From contig NZ_JPRM01000002.1 in assembly GCF_000737695.1 (NCBI RefSeq), positions 1 to 64,000 of the forward strand: a DNA stretch of 64,000 nucleotides, in the 5' to 3' direction. Positions 28,593 through 37,136 of the stretch are shown here, piece by piece. A model generated the notes under the pieces. It saw only the letters and a program-made list of their open reading frames with translations. It did not search any database and was not told the origin of the DNA. The DNA is from Flavobacterium hydatis. Lineage in GTDB: Bacteria; Bacteroidota; Bacteroidia; Flavobacteriales; Flavobacteriaceae. Positions within the stretch are counted from its first letter, which is position 1. Every line of letters starts with the position of its first letter. Both the position numbers and the translations under genes were made by a program.

Positions 28593-30029
28593 ATGAAAAA
28601 TAAGAAATATATTTATTTTGTTTTTGTCTTACTATTTGGAGCGTCAGTTCAGGCGCAATCTAAAAAATGGACGCTAGAAGAATGTGTAAAATATGCATTA
28701 GATAACAATATCTCAATTAAACAATCGGAATTAGATACTCAGAGTGCTAATATTGACAAAAAATCTGCAATCGGGAATTATTTGCCTACAGTAAATGCAA
28801 ATGCTTCTCACTCTTGGAACGTTGGTTTAAACCAGAATATAACAACGGGATTACTAGAAAATCAAACTACTCAATACTCTGCTGTAGGAGCAAGTGTAGG
28901 TGTAGATATATATAAAGGTTTAAGAAACCAAAATACATTACGTAAGGCTAATTTATCTATTGTTGCTGCAAAATATCAATTGCAAAAAATGCAAGAAGAT
29001 ATTTCTCTTAATGTAGCAAATGCATTTTTGCAAGTTCTTTTTAATAAAGAAAATTTAAAAGTACAACAAGAACAACTAGCTATTAGCGAAAAGCAACATG
29101 CACGTTCAGATGAATTGGTAAAAGCTGGAACAATCCCAAGAGGAGATTTATTAGATATTAAAGCTACAGTTGCAACAGGTAAACAAAATGTTATCATTGC
29201 AGAGAATACGTTGCTAATTTCTAAATTAAGTTTGGCACAGTTGTTACAATTAAAACAATTTGAAGATTTTGATGTTATCGATGATACAAATATGAATGAT
29301 GGAAATTCTATTTTATCACAATCGCCAAGTACAATTTACGAAAAGGCAAAAGAAGTAAGAACAGATTTAAAAATTGCAAAAGCGAATCTGGAAATTGCAG
29401 AGAAAAATGTTTCTATTTCTAAAGGAGCTTATCAGCCTACTTTGAGCGCATTTTATAACTTTAATACCAGAGCAAGTTATTCGGATATTGTAACAGGAAT
29501 GGTTCCTGATGCAAATAACCCTACAAAGCAAATAGGTTTTGTACAAGGAACAAATCAAAGTGTATTACAAAATAATTTTACACCAGTATTAGGGAATGCA
29601 CAACCAATTTTAGATCAGTTTAAAGATAATAAAGGACAGTCATTTGGCTTTCAATTATCAGTTCCAGTTTTTAATGGATTCTCAACAAGAAACAATGTAG
29701 AGCGTTCAAAGGTAAGTTTAGAGAAATCTAAGATCGAATTAGAACAAAAAAACTTAGATTTACAGCGTAATGTTTATACTGCATTTACAGATGCAAAAGG
29801 GGCGTTAAATGCACATGAAGCATCGGTTGTGGCATTAGAGTCTAGACAAGGAGCTTATGATTATGCTAAAGAAAAATTTGCAGTAGGATTAATGAATGCT
29901 TTTGATTTTAATCAATCACAAACATTACTTACTAATGCACAGTCGGAAGTTATTAGAACGAAGTACGACTATATATTTAAAATTAAAATACTAGAATTCT
30001 ATTTTGGAATTCCTATTGTTAAAAACTAG
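28593..30029 (+). CDS. TolC family outer-membrane efflux protein
   Basis: 478 residues with a signal peptide (FVFVLLFGASVQAQ, about 8-22) and two outer-membrane-efflux repeats rich in long helices (WTLEECVKYALDNN, LNVANAFLQVLF in the first; KNLDLQRNVYTAFTDAKGAL in the second). TolC proteins form the trimeric channel across the outer membrane. I use the ATG at 28593 because the longer TTG start sits in a promoter-like box and adds residues before the signal peptide. It ends 6 nt before the second adaptor. Confidence 0.93.
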   Translation: MKNKKYIYFVFVLLFGASVQAQSKKWTLEECVKYALDNNISIKQSELDTQSANIDKKSAIGNYLPTVNANASHSWNVGLNQNITTGLLENQTTQYSAVGASVGVDIYKGLRNQNTLRKANLSIVAAKYQLQKMQEDISLNVANAFLQVLFNKENLKVQQEQLAISEKQHARSDELVKAGTIPRGDLLDIKATVATGKQNVIIAENTLLISKLSLAQLLQLKQFEDFDVIDDTNMNDGNSILSQSPSTIYEKAKEVRTDLKIAKANLEIAEKNVSISKGAYQPTLSAFYNFNTRASYSDIVTGMVPDANNPTKQIGFVQGTNQSVLQNNFTPVLGNAQPILDQFKDNKGQSFGFQLSVPVFNGFSTRNNVERSKVSLEKSKIELEQKNLDLQRNVYTAFTDAKGALNAHEASVVALESRQGAYDYAKEKFAVGLMNAFDFNQSQTLLTNAQSEVIRTKYDYIFKIKILEFYFGIPIVKN

Positions 30030-30035
30030 TTCATT

Positions 30036-31319
30036 ATGTCAAAAAAAACAATTTATTTCTTATTAGGCGGCGTAATAGTTGTCATTGCAGCATTAGTTTG
30101 GTTTAAGAAAGAAGGTGTAATAGGAAATAAAGAGGCTGGTACAGAAGTAGAAGTTGCAAAAGTTATAGCATCAACTATTGTAGAAACCGTTTCGGCAACT
30201 GGGAAAATTCAGCCAGAAATTGAAGTGAAAATTTCATCAGAAGTTTCGGGAGAAATTATTGCACTAAATGTAAAAGAAGGACAAGTTGTTAAAAAAGGAG
30301 ATTTATTAGTAAAAATAAACCCTGATTTATATACGTCAAGTTATGATCGTACCGTTTCTAATTTGTCTGGAGCCAAAGCTGGTTTGAGTCAATCAGATGC
30401 TTCTTTTAAAGAAGCAAAGGCTAGTTATGAAAGAAATAAAAAGTTATTTGAAAAAGGAATCATCTCCAAGTCAGATTGGGATAAAGCAATTGCTTCTTTT
30501 GAAGTAGCAAAAGCAACCAAGCAGAATGCTTATTTTACAGTACAAAGTGCTTCGGCATCTGTAAATGAGGCAAAAGACAACTTAAGACGTACTACAATTT
30601 ATGCTCCTGCAGATGGTACAATTTCGGTACTAAACGTAGAGCTTGGAGAGCGTGTTTTGGGAACGCAACAAATGGCTGGAACTGAAATTTTGAGAGTTGC
30701 CAACTTAAACAATATGGAAGTTGAAGTTGATGTAAACGAAAATGACATTGTAAAAATAAAAGTTGGAGATGAAGCAAATGTTGAAGTAGATGCTTACTTA
30801 AAAAAACAATTTAAAGGAGTTGTAACAAGTATCTCTAATTCAGCAAGTAGTACATTAACATCTGATCAGGTAACAAACTTTAAAGTTAAAGTAAGAATTC
30901 TAAAAGAATCTTATCAAGATTTAATGGAAGGAAAGCCAGAGGCATATTCGCCTTTTAGACCAGGAATGACTGCTACGGTTGATATTATAACAAATACAAA
31001 AAAGAATGTGTTAGCGGTGCCAATAAGTGCCGTAGTTGTAAAATCTGATACCACAGCAGTAAAAGAGATTAAAGTTGAAGATCCGAATGATAAAAAAGCG
31101 GCTCCTAAAAAAGACAAAAAATTCGAATGTGTTTTTGTAAAAGTAGGAGACAAAGCTAAAATCAGAATCATCAAAACAGGAATTCAAGATGATACAAATA
31201 TCGAAGTAATGTCTGGACTGAAAGCTGGAGATATGGTAATTACAGGGCCATACACAACAGTTTCGAAAGATTTGAATTCAGGAGATAAGGTTAGCCTTAA
31301 ATCCGATAAAGAAAAATAA
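30036..31319 (+). CDS. Periplasmic adaptor subunit of the efflux system (MacA/HlyD family), second copy
   Basis: 427 residues. N-terminal anchor (about 5-25), biotinyl-lipoyl-like halves around a coiled-coil hairpin (about 65-185), beta-barrel domain, and a longer C-terminal membrane-proximal domain with a Lys-rich loop (DPNDKKAAPKKDKKFEC). It follows TolC by 6 nt and closes the efflux operon before a terminator. Two adaptors in one operon may assemble as alternating subunits or serve different pumps. Confidence 0.92.
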   Translation: MSKKTIYFLLGGVIVVIAALVWFKKEGVIGNKEAGTEVEVAKVIASTIVETVSATGKIQPEIEVKISSEVSGEIIALNVKEGQVVKKGDLLVKINPDLYTSSYDRTVSNLSGAKAGLSQSDASFKEAKASYERNKKLFEKGIISKSDWDKAIASFEVAKATKQNAYFTVQSASASVNEAKDNLRRTTIYAPADGTISVLNVELGERVLGTQQMAGTEILRVANLNNMEVEVDVNENDIVKIKVGDEANVEVDAYLKKQFKGVVTSISNSASSTLTSDQVTNFKVKVRILKESYQDLMEGKPEAYSPFRPGMTATVDIITNTKKNVLAVPISAVVVKSDTTAVKEIKVEDPNDKKAAPKKDKKFECVFVKVGDKAKIRIIKTGIQDDTNIEVMSGLKAGDMVITGPYTTVSKDLNSGDKVSLKSDKEK

Positions 31320-31332
31320 TAATAATAACGAG

Positions 31333-31368
31333 ACAATCTAGTTCTATAGTAGAATTAGATTGTTTTTT
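31333..31368 (+). terminator. Terminator of the efflux operon
   Basis: 14-bp stem (31333-31346 with 31350-31363, one G-T mismatch), 3-nt loop and T6. Confidence 0.82.
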
Positions 31369-31393
31369 GTTTCCATAAAATATAAAATTAGTT

Positions 31394-32065
31394 TTGGCTT
31401 ACATTCTTAATATTGAAACTGCTACAAAGAACTGTTCTGTTGCTTTAGCAAAAGAGGGGAAAATAATTCTGCACAAAGAAATCTCAGAAGAAGGCTATTC
31501 TCATGCCGAAAGATTACATGTATTTATCGAAGAATGTATTCTGGAAGCTGGAGTTTCTTATAAGGATTTATCTGCAATTGCAGTTAGCCAAGGACCTGGA
31601 TCTTACACAGGATTGCGTATAGGAGTTTCGGCTGCAAAAGGTTTGTGTTATGCCTTAAATATTCCGTTAATAGCTGTAGATACATTACAAACATTAGCTT
31701 CTCAGGCAAATGTAACCAACGGTTTAATAGTTCCGATGCTTGATGCAAGACGCATGGAGGTATATAGTGCAGTATTTAACTCTAAATTAGAAAAGCAAAG
31801 AGAAATTTTGGCTGAAATTATTACCGAAAATTCGTTTGAAGAATATACAGAAACTATTTACTTTGTTGGAGATTGTGCTGAAAAATGCAAACCAATTTTA
31901 ACGAAAGAAAATTTTATTTTTCTGGAAGAAGTTAAATACCCATCTGCAAAAGAAATGAGTATTATAAGTTTTAATAAATTCAAAATAAACGACATTGTAG
32001 ATGTCGCTTATTTTGAACCTTACTATTTGAAAGACTTTATGGTTACAGCTCCCAAAAAGCAATAA
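31394..32065 (+). CDS. tsaB: tRNA t6A37 biosynthesis protein TsaB
   Basis: 223 residues, the length of TsaB, a catalytically inactive ASKHA-fold partner of TsaD in making N6-threonylcarbamoyladenosine at tRNA position 37. The N-terminus LNIETATKNCSVAL, the SQGPGSYTGLRIGVSAAKGL segment (about 65-84) and VPMLDARRMEVYSAVF are typical. The start is TTG at 31394, since MAYILNIETAT fits the family and no ATG is in reach. It converges with the mscS gene, 9 nt away. Confidence 0.93.
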   Translation: MAYILNIETATKNCSVALAKEGKIILHKEISEEGYSHAERLHVFIEECILEAGVSYKDLSAIAVSQGPGSYTGLRIGVSAAKGLCYALNIPLIAVDTLQTLASQANVTNGLIVPMLDARRMEVYSAVFNSKLEKQREILAEIITENSFEEYTETIYFVGDCAEKCKPILTKENFIFLEEVKYPSAKEMSIISFNKFKINDIVDVAYFEPYYLKDFMVTAPKKQ

Positions 32066-32074
32066 AAATCTTTT

Positions 32075-32887
32075 TTATTTTTGAAGCGTAAAAGGCTGAA
32101 CAGAAATTCCAGCTTCGTCTAGAGCAATTTTGCAATGTTCTAAAGTCTGAGAACTAACAGTTCCGAAATTTTCATTTTTAGCCCAAGGACGTACCGCAAA
32201 TTCTACAGAACTAGCTGTTAAGTTTTTTACAAAAACTTCTGGTGCAGGATTCTTAAGTACATTCGGATTGTCTGTTAATATTTTTTCAAGAATATCTTTC
32301 GCCTTTTTAATATCGGCATCATAAGCAATTGCAAATGTTAGGTCGGCTCTACGTTGTCCTTGCATAGAGTAATTAATAATTGTGCCATTAGATAAAGCTC
32401 CATTAGGTACAAATACTGTTTGATTGTTTGCAGTAAGCAACTTAGTTACAAAAATTTGTATTTCAGAAACAGTTGCAATAATACCTTGTGCTTCAATTGT
32501 ATCACCAACTTTAAAAGGTTTAAATACAATAATAAGCATTCCTCCGGCAAAGTTAGAAAGCGAACCTTGTAGAGACAAACCAACTGCAAGACCCATAGCA
32601 CCAAGGATAGCGACAAACGAAGATGTTTCAATTCCTAGTTTGGATATGAATGATACAAACAATAATATTCGTAATGCCCATAATAAAATATCTGCTAGGA
32701 ATTTTGTTAAGGTAGGGTCGAGGTTACGTTTTTCCATTATTCGACGCATAACTCTATTAACAACGCGAATAATGTAGAGACCTACAAATAAAATAAGAAA
32801 AGCTGAAATTAGCTTAGGAGAGTAATCAACTAATATTTTGATAAATTGATTAACGTACTCACTAATTTGTTCTGGATTTAGATTCAT
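32075..32887 (-). CDS. Small-conductance mechanosensitive channel (MscS family)
   Basis: 270 residues. Three N-terminal helices, the pore helix with the MscS glycine-rich pattern GLSLQGSLSNFAGGMLI (about 107-123), then the beta domain FKPFKVGDTIEAQG and FVPNGALSNGTIINYS, and an alpha/beta C-terminal domain. It releases solutes on osmotic downshock. I start at ATG 32887, not the upstream ATG at 32914, because the latter sits inside the terminator of the preceding gene; the chosen ATG has an A-rich upstream sequence. Confidence 0.93.
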   Translation of the reverse strand: MNLNPEQISEYVNQFIKILVDYSPKLISAFLILFVGLYIIRVVNRVMRRIMEKRNLDPTLTKFLADILLWALRILLFVSFISKLGIETSSFVAILGAMGLAVGLSLQGSLSNFAGGMLIIVFKPFKVGDTIEAQGIIATVSEIQIFVTKLLTANNQTVFVPNGALSNGTIINYSMQGQRRADLTFAIAYDADIKKAKDILEKILTDNPNVLKNPAPEVFVKNLTASSVEFAVRPWAKNENFGTVSSQTLEHCKIALDEAGISVQPFTLQK

Positions 32888-32897
32888 TTTTTTAATA

Positions 32898-32926
32898 TAA
32901 AAAAACCTTCTCATGTGGAGAAGGTT
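32898..32926 (-). terminator. Terminator of the LEA-like gene (minus strand)
   Basis: 9-bp perfect stem (32904-32912 with 32918-32926) followed on the minus strand by a T run. It contains the false upstream ATG of mscS. Confidence 0.8.
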
Positions 32927-32990
32927 AGAATTAGTTTGGCAAAGATAAAAATTAATTATTTTATTAATAAGGAATTGCTGTCATCTTTAA

Positions 32991-33515
32991 CTATTTATTT
33001 AACGCTTTATCCGATGCTTCATCGGCAGCGTCAGTTACATCACTTGCAAGCGATTTTGTTTCTTCTGTAACAGTTTCGGCAGTTGTTGTAGTTGTTTCTT
33101 TAACAGAATCTACAGCTTTTTCAATAGCATCCGAAGCTTTTCCAGCATATTCGCTAACGACTTCTTTTGCTTGGTTTGCATAACCTTCGGCACTATCTAG
33201 TATTGGGGCAGAAACTTCTTTGACTTTGTCTATAGTTTCTCCGGCAAGAGTTTCAGCTTTTTCAAGATACGGAGTCGATACTTCTTTAACTTTGTCTATA
33301 GTTTCTTCAGCAAGAGTTTCAGCTTTTTCAAGATATGGAGCCGATGCTTCTTTAACTTTGCCTATGGTTTCTTCGGCAAATGTTTCGGCTTTTTCAAGAT
33401 AAGGAGCAGCAGCTTCTTTCGCTTGTTCAAATGTACTTTCGGCTTGGTCCGCTAATTCTGTTGCAGACTCCTTGGCAGTGCCGAACAAATTCTTAAAAAA
33501 TGATGATAATCCCAT
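32991..33515 (-). CDS. LEA/apolipoprotein-like amphipathic repeat protein
   Basis: 174 residues, almost all Ala, Glu, Lys, Thr and Ser in helix-forming order, with no signal peptide. Residues about 37-102 are three nearly identical 22-residue repeats (unit starting APYLEKAETLAEETIDKVKE). The tail (about 105-174) continues in the same style (SDAIEKAVDSVKETT). The 11/22-residue periodicity resembles group 3 LEA proteins, apolipoproteins and YtxH-type stress proteins. A stress or membrane-surface role is a guess from composition only. Terminator directly downstream. Confidence 0.8.
   Translation of the reverse strand: MGLSSFFKNLFGTAKESATELADQAESTFEQAKEAAAPYLEKAETFAEETIGKVKEASAPYLEKAETLAEETIDKVKEVSTPYLEKAETLAGETIDKVKEVSAPILDSAEGYANQAKEVVSEYAGKASDAIEKAVDSVKETTTTTAETVTEETKSLASDVTDAADEASDKALNK
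33210..33407 (-). repeat. Three tandem 66-bp repeats coding for 22-residue units
   Basis: The coding sequence repeats with a 66-bp period three times, giving the 22-residue amphipathic units of the LEA-like protein. Copies are close but not identical. Confidence 0.8.
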
Positions 33516-33641
33516 AATAGTTCTTATTGATTAATATAGATTACAATATTAATCTTTTTTTTAAGAAGTATATTATTTGTGTAGTAATAATTTATTGATA
33601 ATAAGTGGTTTGGAGTTTGTGTTGGTATTTTTAAGGCAATA

Positions 33642-33669
33642 AAAAAGCGCTTCAATTGAAGCGCTTTTT
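33642..33669. terminator. Palindromic terminator between nfu-like and LEA-like genes
   Basis: A perfect 28-bp palindrome with A5 on one side and T5 on the other, so it can act on both strands. It lies 20 nt downstream of the nfu-like stop on the minus strand. Confidence 0.85.
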
Positions 33670-33688
33670 AAATTCTTTTAAAGAAGAG

Positions 33689-34588
33689 TTATGCGTTTAC
33701 AGCTTCTACTTTTATGTTATCGTCATTTAGCATACTTTTTAGCATATTTTCGATACCGCTTTTAAGTGTAAATGTAGATGATGGACAACCGCTACAAGCT
33801 CCCTGTAAAATTACTTTTACAGTTTTGTCTGCGTCATTATAAGAATCAAAAGCAATATTTCCACCATCAGCAGCTACTGCAGGTTTTACGTATTCTTCTA
33901 ATATATTGATGATTTGTTGTGATGTTGTATCAAGTTTATCAAAAGCTTCATCTTTAGTAACATCATTTTTAGTTGCTACTTCGATTAAACTTTCGTCTAG
34001 AACAGTTCCTCCGTTTTCGATATATTGTTTAATGAAAGTTCTTAGTTCAAGAGTGATTTCTTGCCAATCATTAATCTCATATTTAGTTACAGAAATATAG
34101 TTTTCATCGATAAAAATCTCTTTTACGTAAGGAAATTTAAATAATTCCTGAGCTAATGGAGAAGATGCAGTTTGATCAATATTTTTGTATTCTATCGCGT
34201 TTTTAGTCAGCATTCTGCTTACCACAAATTTTAGAGCAGCAGGGTTAGGAGTCGATTCACCATAAACAGTTATTGGCTGTTTTTTAGGTTTGTTTTCGTC
34301 GATAGATATAATTACTCCACCATCGTTTACAAATGTTTCAATTTGTTCCGCTACAGCGTCTTTTACATCATCCCATTCTACAATGCTATATCTTTCGATA
34401 GCGATAAAATTCCCCGAGATATATACTGTTTTTACAAATGGTAGATAAAAAAGCTTTTGAGCTAGTGGAGAGTTTTTAGCTTCATCAATATTTTTAAATT
34501 CAAAGCTCTCATTCTTAGTGATAAAGTCAGGAAATTCAAATTTTAATATAGTAGGGTTTTGTGTTTCTTTTATAGTGAGTTTTGTCAT
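33689..34588 (-). CDS. NifU/Nfu-type Fe-S scaffold protein with duplicated Nfu N-terminal domain
   Basis: 299 residues. Residues about 5-95 and 105-200 are two Nfu N-terminal-like domains (ESTPNPAALKFV, SPLAQELFKFPYVKEIFI in the second; the first is more diverged). Residues about 220-290 are the NifU C-terminal domain with the cluster-binding C265-x2-C268 (GACSGCPSS). Nfu proteins carry Fe-S clusters to target enzymes. The double N-terminal domain is common in flavobacteria to my knowledge. A TAAATTTG box lies 17 nt upstream, and a palindromic terminator follows. Confidence 0.93.
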   Translation of the reverse strand: MTKLTIKETQNPTILKFEFPDFITKNESFEFKNIDEAKNSPLAQKLFYLPFVKTVYISGNFIAIERYSIVEWDDVKDAVAEQIETFVNDGGVIISIDENKPKKQPITVYGESTPNPAALKFVVSRMLTKNAIEYKNIDQTASSPLAQELFKFPYVKEIFIDENYISVTKYEINDWQEITLELRTFIKQYIENGGTVLDESLIEVATKNDVTKDEAFDKLDTTSQQIINILEEYVKPAVAADGGNIAFDSYNDADKTVKVILQGACSGCPSSTFTLKSGIENMLKSMLNDDNIKVEAVNA

Positions 34589-34605
34589 GATTTAGTAATT
34601 TTTTA

Positions 34606-34613
34606 CAAATTTA
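34606..34613 (-). promoter_or_regulatory. Bacteroidota -7 box for the nfu-like gene
   Basis: TAAATTTG on the minus strand, 17 nt before the ATG. No clear TTG -33 box. Confidence 0.55.
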
Positions 34614-34751
34614 CTAAAGTTATTTTCTACTAATAGTTATATTTGATATTTAATATTAAAATAGCGTATTATTTCCTCTATCTTAGGAATATTTACCATA
34701 TCATAGTATTAAAATAATATTTTAACACCTACTTTAATAAACTTTCCCCCA

Positions 34752-35741
34752 ATGTATACTAAAATTAAATATTCAGTTTTTCTATTATTTATATTTTCTT
34801 ATGCATACTCTCAAGAAGGTATTCCTGTTTATTCAGATTATTTGTCAGATAACTATTATTTAATACATCCTTCGATGGCTGGTGCAGCAAATTGCGCTAA
34901 ACTAAGATTAACAGCACGTAAACAATGGTTTGGTCAGGATGATGCGCCAACACTGCAAACGTTGAGTTTTAATGGTCGAATAGGAGATAGTAGATCAGGA
35001 GCTGGAATTATAGTTTTTAATGATAAAAATGGTTACCATTCTCAAAAAGGAGTTAAACTTACTTACGCATATCATATCCTTTTTTCTAGAGATGAGATCG
35101 ATTTAAACCAGCTTTCATTTGGTATGAATGTAGGAGTAATTCAGAACCAGCTAGACGAAACAGCTTTTGATGCATTTGATCCAATTGTTGTTGGAGATAT
35201 TCAAAAGGATACTTATTTTAATGTAGATTTTGGTGCATCATATAATTATCTTAATTTTTATGCCCATGCTACAGTTCAAGGAGCTGTTGAGTCCAGACGT
35301 GAGATATATACAGAATTTGAAAGCGATAATCTTAGAAAATATCTTTTGAGTGCAGGATATGTATTCGGAAATAAAAAGAAATTATTATGGGAACCTTCAG
35401 TTCTTTTTCAATTATTTGATAAAACCAAAGAGAAGTTAGTTGATATTAACCTAAAAGCATACAAGAATATGGATTTTGGTAGCCTTTGGGCTGGATTATC
35501 ATATAGAAGAAGTTTTGATGGAGCTCAATATTATGATGGTTCCGGAATATCAACTCAAAAATTGCAATATATAACACCTATCTTAGGCGTTAATTATAAA
35601 AACTTTATGTTCGCTTATACCTATTCGCAAGTTACGGGTAATGTAAAGTTTGATAACGGAGCGTATCATCAAATTACTTTGGGACTTAACTTATTCTGTA
35701 AGCGCGAACGATATGATTGCGATTGTCCTGCAATAAATTAA
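34752..35741 (+). CDS. PorP/SprF family type IX secretion protein
   Basis: 329 residues with a signal peptide (VFLLFIFSYAYSQ) followed by the family start (DYLSDNYYLIHPSMAGAA) and beta-barrel strands to the C-terminus (ITLGLNLFCKRE). PorP/SprF proteins are outer-membrane proteins that anchor or help export type B-CTD T9SS adhesins such as SprB. A secreted adhesin is usually next door, but the neighbours here are nfu and a carbonic anhydrase gene, so this is an orphan copy. The gamma carbonic anhydrase gene starts 27 nt after it. Confidence 0.92.
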   Translation: MYTKIKYSVFLLFIFSYAYSQEGIPVYSDYLSDNYYLIHPSMAGAANCAKLRLTARKQWFGQDDAPTLQTLSFNGRIGDSRSGAGIIVFNDKNGYHSQKGVKLTYAYHILFSRDEIDLNQLSFGMNVGVIQNQLDETAFDAFDPIVVGDIQKDTYFNVDFGASYNYLNFYAHATVQGAVESRREIYTEFESDNLRKYLLSAGYVFGNKKKLLWEPSVLFQLFDKTKEKLVDINLKAYKNMDFGSLWAGLSYRRSFDGAQYYDGSGISTQKLQYITPILGVNYKNFMFAYTYSQVTGNVKFDNGAYHQITLGLNLFCKRERYDCDCPAIN

Positions 35742-35768
35742 TTATAATTCATTTTAAAAATAAATTTC

Positions 35769-36284
35769 ATGTTGATAAAATCTGTAAACGGAAAAACACC
35801 TAATATTCCAGAGGATTGTTATGTAGCCGAAAATGCAACGATTGTAGGAGATGTTACTTTTGGAGATTCATGTAGCGTTTGGTTTAATGCTGTAATTAGG
35901 GGAGATGTAAATTTTATTAAAATCGGGAATAAAGTAAATATCCAAGACGGTGCTATTATTCATTGTACGTATCAAAAGCATCCAACAATTATAGGAAATA
36001 ATGTTTCTATAGGACATAACGCAATTGTACACGGTTGTACGATTCACGATAATGTATTAATAGGAATGGGAGCAATCGTAATGGATAATTGTGTTGTAGA
36101 GAGCAATGCTATCGTTGCTGCTGGAGCTGTAATAACGCAAAATACAGTTGTAACATCAGGTAGTATTTATGCTGGAGTTCCTGCAAAGAAGGTAAAAGAT
36201 ATAGACCAATCTGATTTTGCTGGCGAAATAGAACGAATTTCTAATAATTATGTAATGTATTCGAGCTGGTTTAAAGAAGAGTAG
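35769..36284 (+). CDS. Gamma-class carbonic anhydrase family protein (left-handed beta-helix)
   Basis: 171 residues made of hexapeptide repeats, with a short C-terminal helix. The metal-ligand pattern of gamma carbonic anhydrases is present (H65 in IQDGAIIHC, H83 and H88 in SIGHNAIVHG). Family members include YrdA and PaaY and may be zinc hydrolases of CO2 or acyltransferase-like proteins of unknown substrate. It may be co-transcribed with the PorP/SprF gene and converges on the LytTR regulator, 6 nt away. Confidence 0.93.
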   Translation: MLIKSVNGKTPNIPEDCYVAENATIVGDVTFGDSCSVWFNAVIRGDVNFIKIGNKVNIQDGAIIHCTYQKHPTIIGNNVSIGHNAIVHGCTIHDNVLIGMGAIVMDNCVVESNAIVAAGAVITQNTVVTSGSIYAGVPAKKVKDIDQSDFAGEIERISNNYVMYSSWFKEE

Positions 36285-36290
36285 AAGTAG

Positions 36291-37004
36291 TTACAAATTT
36301 ATTTTTTCGAAGAAAGCATTTTTATAGCTTTCGCTGATGGGAATTCTTTTATCTCCAATCAAAGCTTTGTTTTTTTGAATTGATTTTACGTGTTTGATAT
36401 TAATAATATACGATCGATGAATTCTAGAAAAACCTTTATTAGATAGTAAGTTTTCAAGCTTTATAAGACTTATTAATGTTAAGGTATATTTATTATCTGT
36501 AGTGTAAATTTTTACATAATCTTTTAATCCTTCGATAAATAAAATATCCGAAAAGTTCAGTTTTACATTCTCATATTCGGCTCTTACAAACATGAAATCC
36601 TGGTTGATTTCGGGAGCCGAAATTGGATTTACACTTGCAGGAATATGCAACGGATTAAATAGTTGTTGTGCTCTTACAACCGATTTTAAAAAGCGATGAA
36701 ACGGAATTGGCTTTACTAAATAATCTACAGCACCAAGGTTAAAACCTTCTACAGCATAATCAGAATAAGCTGTTGTAAAAATGACCAAAGGTTTCTTTTC
36801 GATAGCATTTAAAAAATCTATTCCTGAAAAATGAGGCATTTCTATATCTAGAAAAATTAAATCGATACTCGTCTGATTTATAATAGAAATAGCATCAATT
36901 GCGTTATTGAATGTATTTACTAATTCTAAAGAATCGACTTTGCTCACAAAATCCTTAAGTAACTCAACTGCTAGAGGTTCATCATCTATAATTACACATT
37001 TCAT
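36291..37004 (-). CDS. LytTR-family response regulator
   Basis: 237 residues. Receiver domain (about 1-115) with acidic pocket D7/D8 (IIDDEP), phospho-acceptor D53 (FLDIEMPH) and K97 (LVKPIPF). The LytTR DNA-binding domain (about 135-237) shows VKLNFSDILFIEGLKDYVKI and FSRIHRSYIIN. It partners the LytS-type kinase upstream (132-nt gap). The gap holds a promoter-like sequence with an inverted repeat, so the regulator may also be expressed on its own. Confidence 0.95.
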   Translation of the reverse strand: MKCVIIDDEPLAVELLKDFVSKVDSLELVNTFNNAIDAISIINQTSIDLIFLDIEMPHFSGIDFLNAIEKKPLVIFTTAYSDYAVEGFNLGAVDYLVKPIPFHRFLKSVVRAQQLFNPLHIPASVNPISAPEINQDFMFVRAEYENVKLNFSDILFIEGLKDYVKIYTTDNKYTLTLISLIKLENLLSNKGFSRIHRSYIINIKHVKSIQKNKALIGDKRIPISESYKNAFFEKINL

Positions 37005-37035
37005 TTGTCGTCTTTTTTAGATAAAATTTATGATG

Positions 37036-37067
37036 CGAAAATATAACTTGACCACTAAAGACAAGTT
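37036..37067 (-). promoter_or_regulatory. Candidate promoter with inverted repeat upstream of the LytTR regulator
   Basis: On the minus strand TTG (37064-37062), 18 nt, then TATTTTCG (37043-37036), one mismatch from TAnnTTTG. An inverted repeat (arms 37045-37050 and 37062-37067, 11-nt gap) covers the -33 region and spacer, as an operator might. Confidence 0.4.
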
Positions 37068-37136
37068 AAAATTAAATTTTCAATAGTTAATTTCCTGTTA
37101 TAGTTTGCTACAATCTGCAGCATTATTAACTTGGTC

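Noticed and set aside
31389..31396. TAGTTTTG, a perfect TAnnTTTG box at the tsaB start
   Set aside because: It overlaps the TTG start codon itself; transcription would begin inside the gene, and the N-terminus from 31394 matches the family.
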